This document shows, piece by piece, positions 16,992 to 19,972 of a stretch of DNA of 19,972 nt. The notes beneath the pieces were generated by a model. That model was not told where the DNA came from. It saw only the letters and a list, made by a program, of their open reading frames with translations, and made no database searches. Position 1 is the first letter of the stretch; every line of letters starts with the position of its first letter. Source of the stretch: an uncultured bacterium (GTDB lineage Bacteria; Fidelibacterota; Marinisomatia; Marinisomatales; UBA1611); contig CALKMQ010000163.1 of NCBI GenBank assembly GCA_938092125.1, forward strand, positions 1 through 19,972. The letters run 5' to 3'. Position numbers and translations under genes: made by a program.

Positions 16992-17790
16992 GCTACCCGA
17001 AGTGCAAACAGTAGCAAATCATATTAAACCCTTTGTAATCGGGAAATCTGTTTTATCTATAAATCCAATTTGGGGGAAGGTATTAGATAATTTTCATCAT
17101 GAAGACTTAAAAGGTAGAAATAAGATTTTAGATGTCACTAGAAGAGCAAAGTTTATCATCATTAACTTTGAAAAATTTTTGATTGCCGTTCATCTAAGAA
17201 TGACTGGTAAACTTTATGTTTTAGAAGGAAAAGATATTCCAAAGCATACTAGTGCGATTATGCAGCTTGAAAGTGGCGAAAAATTAATTTTTGAAGATAC
17301 AAGGAAGTTTGGGAGAATCTATAAATACGATGACCTCAAATTAATAAATGAAAAACATGGTCCCGAGCCTCTTGAAGATGATTTCACTGGTGATTGGCTC
17401 CTAACCAACTTAAAAAGCAAGAAAAGAAATATAAAAGCTCTCTTGTTAGATCAATCATTCCTTTCAGGACTTGGGAATATTTACGTTGACGAAAGTCTTT
17501 GGGCTAGTAACATTCATCCAAATTCAATTTCATGCTATATCCCCAAGAAGAAAATTATACTTCTTCACAAAAATATACGTGAAATATTAAGAGAATCTAT
17601 TAAGCAGCTTGGAACGACCTTCATAAGTTTTACATTCTTAAATGGGCAATCAGGAAACTATTCTAACGAACTAAAAATATTTGGAAAGCAAGGTGAGTCT
17701 TGCATAAAATGTTCAAATACTATTGAAAAAATCAAAGTAACTGGTAGAGGTACTCATGTATGTAGTAAATGCCAAAAAATACATAAATGA
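16984..17790 (+). CDS. mutM: Formamidopyrimidine-DNA glycosylase (Fpg/MutM)
   Basis: MutM removes oxidised purines such as 8-oxoguanine from DNA and nicks the abasic site. The 268-residue protein starts MPELPEVQT, with catalytic Pro2 and Glu3 after Met removal. Lys56 in TRRAKF matches the conserved Lys57 of E. coli, and HLRMTGKL, TRKFGR and GLGNIYVDE (Asn165) follow in order. The C-terminal zinc finger has Cys240, Cys243, Cys260 and Cys263, with the DNA-binding Arg255 in TGRGTHVC. All key residues are present. It overlaps the MFS gene by eight bases, so they are co-translated, though no functional link is apparent. Confidence 0.97.
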   Translation: MPELPEVQTVANHIKPFVIGKSVLSINPIWGKVLDNFHHEDLKGRNKILDVTRRAKFIIINFEKFLIAVHLRMTGKLYVLEGKDIPKHTSAIMQLESGEKLIFEDTRKFGRIYKYDDLKLINEKHGPEPLEDDFTGDWLLTNLKSKKRNIKALLLDQSFLSGLGNIYVDESLWASNIHPNSISCYIPKKKIILLHKNIREILRESIKQLGTTFISFTFLNGQSGNYSNELKIFGKQGESCIKCSNTIEKIKVTGRGTHVCSKCQKIHK

Positions 17791-17800
17791 TAAATAGAGA

Positions 17801-17804
17801 AGGA
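17801..17804 (+). promoter_or_regulatory. Shine-Dalgarno site that fixes a TTG start
   Basis: GAAGGA precedes a TTG at 17812 by seven bases after AGGA. This spacing favours the TTG over the ATG at 17833. Confidence 0.6.
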
Positions 17805-17811
17805 AAGTGAA

Positions 17812-18534
17812 TTGAATCTATTGTCTAATTACATGTATGATGAAACGATTCCATTTGAATTCATGGGAGTAGATCATATCGTCTCTATCGTTGTTTTCAT
17901 AATACTCTGTTTTACAATACCCTTTTTTGCTAAAACTAGATTAAATGAAAAACAGCAGCACTATGTTGGAATTATCATAGGCAGTTTGGTTTTATTTTCA
18001 TACTTAAGTTGGGTTTTATTAGAAATTGTTGGAGGTACATTCAGCTTAAAACTTCATCTGCCCTTCCATTTGTGCCGGGCTGCTAATATATTGGTTTTTT
18101 TTGTATTAGTATATAGAAGTCCATTGGCTTATGAAATAGTCTTTTTTTGGGGACTAACCGTTATACATGCCATTATAACCCCAGATATAACTCAGGGCTT
18201 CCCGCATTATCATTTTATAAGATATTGGCTTAGTCATCAATTAATGATAATCGCAATTATATACGCTACTTTTGTTTACGATATAAGGCCGAATAAAAAA
18301 AGTATTTATGTTTCTTTTTTCAGTCTCATTGCTTTTTTTGCAATTACAATTCCAATCAACTTGTTTTTAAAAGCTAATTATTTTTGGATTTGTGGGAAAC
18401 CCCCTGTTGGAACGATATTAGATTTTTTTGGTCCATGGCCATGGTATTTAATTGTAGCAACAGTTTTAGCTCTAATTCATTTTTACTTTTTTTATTATTT
18501 AGTTAATTATGTTTTATCAAAAACATCAAAATAA
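17812..18534 (+). CDS. TIGR02206-family (YwaF/TMEM164-like) integral membrane protein
   Basis: The 240-residue protein has about seven hydrophobic segments. Family hallmarks are present: LPFHLCRAAN at 83-91 and following, HAIITPDITQGFP at 119-131, SHQ at 141-143, ANYFWICGKPP at 188-198 and FGPWPWY at 206-212. These match TIGR02206 in bacteria and the related eukaryotic TMEM164. TMEM164 acts as an acyltransferase that forms ether lipids, with a Cys in the HLC-type motif; this suggests but does not prove a lipid role here. The start is a TTG at 17812 supported by a Shine-Dalgarno. It lies 21 bases after mutM, in the same run. Confidence 0.85.
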   Translation: MNLLSNYMYDETIPFEFMGVDHIVSIVVFIILCFTIPFFAKTRLNEKQQHYVGIIIGSLVLFSYLSWVLLEIVGGTFSLKLHLPFHLCRAANILVFFVLVYRSPLAYEIVFFWGLTVIHAIITPDITQGFPHYHFIRYWLSHQLMIIAIIYATFVYDIRPNKKSIYVSFFSLIAFFAITIPINLFLKANYFWICGKPPVGTILDFFGPWPWYLIVATVLALIHFYFFYYLVNYVLSKTSK

Positions 18535-18592
18535 ATGACTGCCATAAAATCGTTTTATAATAATCGATGGACCAAAAGAGCGAGTATTTGAT

Positions 18593-18997
18593 ATGATAGA
18601 TCAATACAAATACACTTGGAAGATGGTAAAACCCTTAATTCCAATTATATTTTTAGCTCTATGGGTTATATTATTCGAAGAAAAGATATGGCCTGATTGG
18701 GAGAATGAAATTCCAATAAAAACTTTTAGTCGAGGAGAACTTCAATGGGAATATGCAATGGAGCCTAGTATTGCAAATGACAACTATCGTTTTCAGTTTG
18801 TTGAATTTTCTGGCAAAGTAGATACCTTTAGAAGTGATACCTTGATTATTGATAAAACAACATTCTGTAAAATGGAAAACTTAGATACTACTTTTTTCAA
18901 AAACATTATAGGGACCACCGTTGTAATTAAAGGAAGAATATTAGGCTACAATAGATTATCTAAAAAGTTAAGATTAGATAAATCTTTTATTTTATAG
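18593..18997 (+). CDS. Small membrane-anchored protein with possible OB fold
   Basis: The 134-residue protein has one N-terminal membrane helix at about 13-29 (KPLIPIIFLALWVILF), so the rest lies outside the membrane on one side. Residues about 67-134 have strand patterns FVEFSGKVDTF, TLIIDKTTFCKM, IGTTVVIKGRILGY and KLRLDKSF, which resemble the tRNA_anti-like OB-fold family (PF12869), usually a small secreted or anchored binding domain. Function unknown. It lies 58 bases after the TMEM164-like gene. TATAAT at 18556-18561 in the gap might be a separate -10, but no -35 is evident. Confidence 0.65.
   Translation: MIDQYKYTWKMVKPLIPIIFLALWVILFEEKIWPDWENEIPIKTFSRGELQWEYAMEPSIANDNYRFQFVEFSGKVDTFRSDTLIIDKTTFCKMENLDTTFFKNIIGTTVVIKGRILGYNRLSKKLRLDKSFIL
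18970..18986 (+). terminator. Possible weak terminator hairpin inside the end of the OB-fold gene
   Basis: AAGATT at 18970-18975 pairs with AATCTT at 18981-18986 around a five-base loop and is followed by TTATTTTAT. It overlaps the last codons of the plus-strand gene. The stem is short and AT-only apart from one G-C pair. It is the only candidate terminator for the plus-strand run, because only one base separates the convergent stops. Confidence 0.25.
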
Positions 18998-18998
18998 A

Positions 18999-19880
18999 CT
19001 ACCAGGTTTCTGAGTCATTCCCTTTAAAAGAAAATGCTCTAGATATATTAAAGCCTAAATACAATTTTCCAGATGAAGGATCGCCATTAGCCTTTTCAAT
19101 AAAAGTAAATTCATATGGGCCTTGCGCATTGGAGAGCATTACTTGAAAAACATGACCTCCAGTTTCATAGTCAAAACCTACAGCAAAACTATTTTTATAA
19201 TAACTATCTCGATTATCTAAGGGAATAAAATAATCTGCATTGATTGAAAACTGGTTCGTAATCTTATACCTGCCCGCGAATCCAAGTGAAGTTAGTTGAT
19301 GTTTCTCATTTGGAGTTAGGACAAGGTTTCTATGTATGGCAGTTGGTAAAACCTGTAGTGAAAGATTACGATTAAATTTTCTGCCAATGATTAATTGATT
19401 TATGTAGAGCAAACGATTTGAAAAATTTTCTTTCAACGCGGGTGTTTGTTCAGATTTGCGGTTCGTCTTAATTCCGATATCATTAAATAGAACGACAGAA
19501 ATAGGAAAATTTTTACCACCTTTAGATTGCCTTATTAATTTTGTTTTAAGAAACATATCATATACTTTATCAAAACTACTTCTACCTGCTCCTAGAGCAA
19601 GAACATCATTAAATCCATAACTAAAATCATAACGTATTGCTGCATAATCAGTACCAAAAAGATCATAGAATCCATTTTCGATCGATCCAAAACGATGTTG
19701 TATCATAAATTGTAAAACCTTTGGTGCAGGGATCTCTAATGATTGCGCATTAGCCACCCTCGTCCCTTTAAAAGCTGACTGCACATATTCGACATTTACG
19801 TCTCCATCATCCAAAATATCTAACAGGTCATCTTGGCTATATGAAAGACAAATAAAAAAAATTAAAAATATGTACTTCAT
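18999..19880 (-). CDS. DUF5777-family outer-membrane beta-barrel protein
   Basis: The 293-residue protein starts with a signal peptide (YIFLIFFICLSYS, about 1-15) and a short acidic stretch (DDLLDILDDGD). After that come the family marks FKGTRVANAQSLE, VLQFMIQHRFG, NGFYDLFGTD, RYDFSYGFND and LGAGRSSFDKVYD. It should be a small outer-membrane barrel of unknown role. The ATG overlaps the stop of the YceI-like gene as ATGA, so the two are coupled. This pairing with YceI recurs in Bacteroidota-type genomes, to my knowledge. It converges on the plus-strand run with one base between stops. Confidence 0.85.
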   Translation of the reverse strand: MKYIFLIFFICLSYSQDDLLDILDDGDVNVEYVQSAFKGTRVANAQSLEIPAPKVLQFMIQHRFGSIENGFYDLFGTDYAAIRYDFSYGFNDVLALGAGRSSFDKVYDMFLKTKLIRQSKGGKNFPISVVLFNDIGIKTNRKSEQTPALKENFSNRLLYINQLIIGRKFNRNLSLQVLPTAIHRNLVLTPNEKHQLTSLGFAGRYKITNQFSINADYFIPLDNRDSYYKNSFAVGFDYETGGHVFQVMLSNAQGPYEFTFIEKANGDPSSGKLYLGFNISRAFSFKGNDSETW

Positions 19881-19972
19881 TTCTTTTTTAGTTCTACACT
19901 GACGTCTACTTTAATTGTCTCAGCAATATTTTCTCTGACGATTTTAGGCACTTTTACATTGTAATCTACTAA
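19877..19972 (-). CDS. YceI-family protein, C-terminal fragment (gene continues beyond window)
   Basis: Only the last 31 residues lie in the window. They read DYNVKVPKIVRENIAETIKV, followed by DVSVELKKK and a stop at 19879-19877. This is the typical closing pair of beta strands of periplasmic YceI proteins, which bind isoprenoid-type lipids in a barrel. The stop overlaps the DUF5777 ATG by four bases. The identification rests on a short segment plus the neighbour, so it is likely but not certain. Confidence 0.65.
   Translation of the reverse strand, partial: LVDYNVKVPKIVRENIAETIKVDVSVELKKK

Noticed and set aside
18556..18561. Separate promoter for the small OB-fold-like gene
   Set aside because: TATAAT is present but there is no matching -35; the gap is short enough for co-transcription with the upstream gene.

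Overview
The window is AT-rich bacterial chromosome with almost no non-coding space. The gene content points to an uncultured marine member of the Fibrobacterota-Chlorobiota-Bacteroidota superphylum. Candidatus Marinimicrobia/Neomarinimicrobiota (SAR406) is the best guess. The clues are a TonB receptor with an N-terminal carboxypeptidase-regulatory-like domain, aspartate-rich Dx(D/N)xDG loops in envelope proteins, a MORN-type repeat protein, and a YceI/DUF5777 pair. This placement is inferred from protein style, not from a marker-gene tree. No rRNA, tRNA, CRISPR array, insertion sequence, attachment site or phage gene was seen, so this looks like core chromosome rather than a mobile island.

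Layout, minus strand, right to left in transcription order. (a) 19972-18999: the 3' end of a YceI-family gene overlaps a DUF5777 outer-membrane barrel gene. (b) 15644-13482: a MUL1/GIDE-like membrane protein without a RING finger, a rhodanese lipoprotein and an EamA-type transporter form a compact run. (c) 13387-11444: a 63-residue protein and a secreted protein with about 20 MORN-type repeats. (d) 11352-8294: the protein quality-control operon tig-clpP-clpX, with a TTG start for tig and a ClpX that lacks its N-terminal zinc-binding domain. (e) 8153 to beyond base 1: a large lipoprotein, a TonB-dependent receptor and a large secreted protein cut by the window edge. The first two overlap by four bases. 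All three carry Dx(D/N)xDG-type loops, so they look like one outer-membrane machine.

Plus strand, 15762-18997: an MFS exporter-like protein, the DNA repair glycosylase mutM (overlapping it), a TMEM164/YwaF-like (TIGR02206) membrane protein with a TTG start, and a small membrane-anchored protein with a possible OB fold. This run ends one base before the convergent stop of the DUF5777 gene.

The most interesting items are the lipoprotein/TonB receptor/secreted-protein cassette, where the lipoprotein takes the place of SusD but does not look like it; the ClpX without a zinc-binding domain; the MORN-type repeat protein, kept at an exact 72-base period over seven units; and the GIDE-rhodanese-transporter cluster. 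None of these proves a new system from sequence alone.
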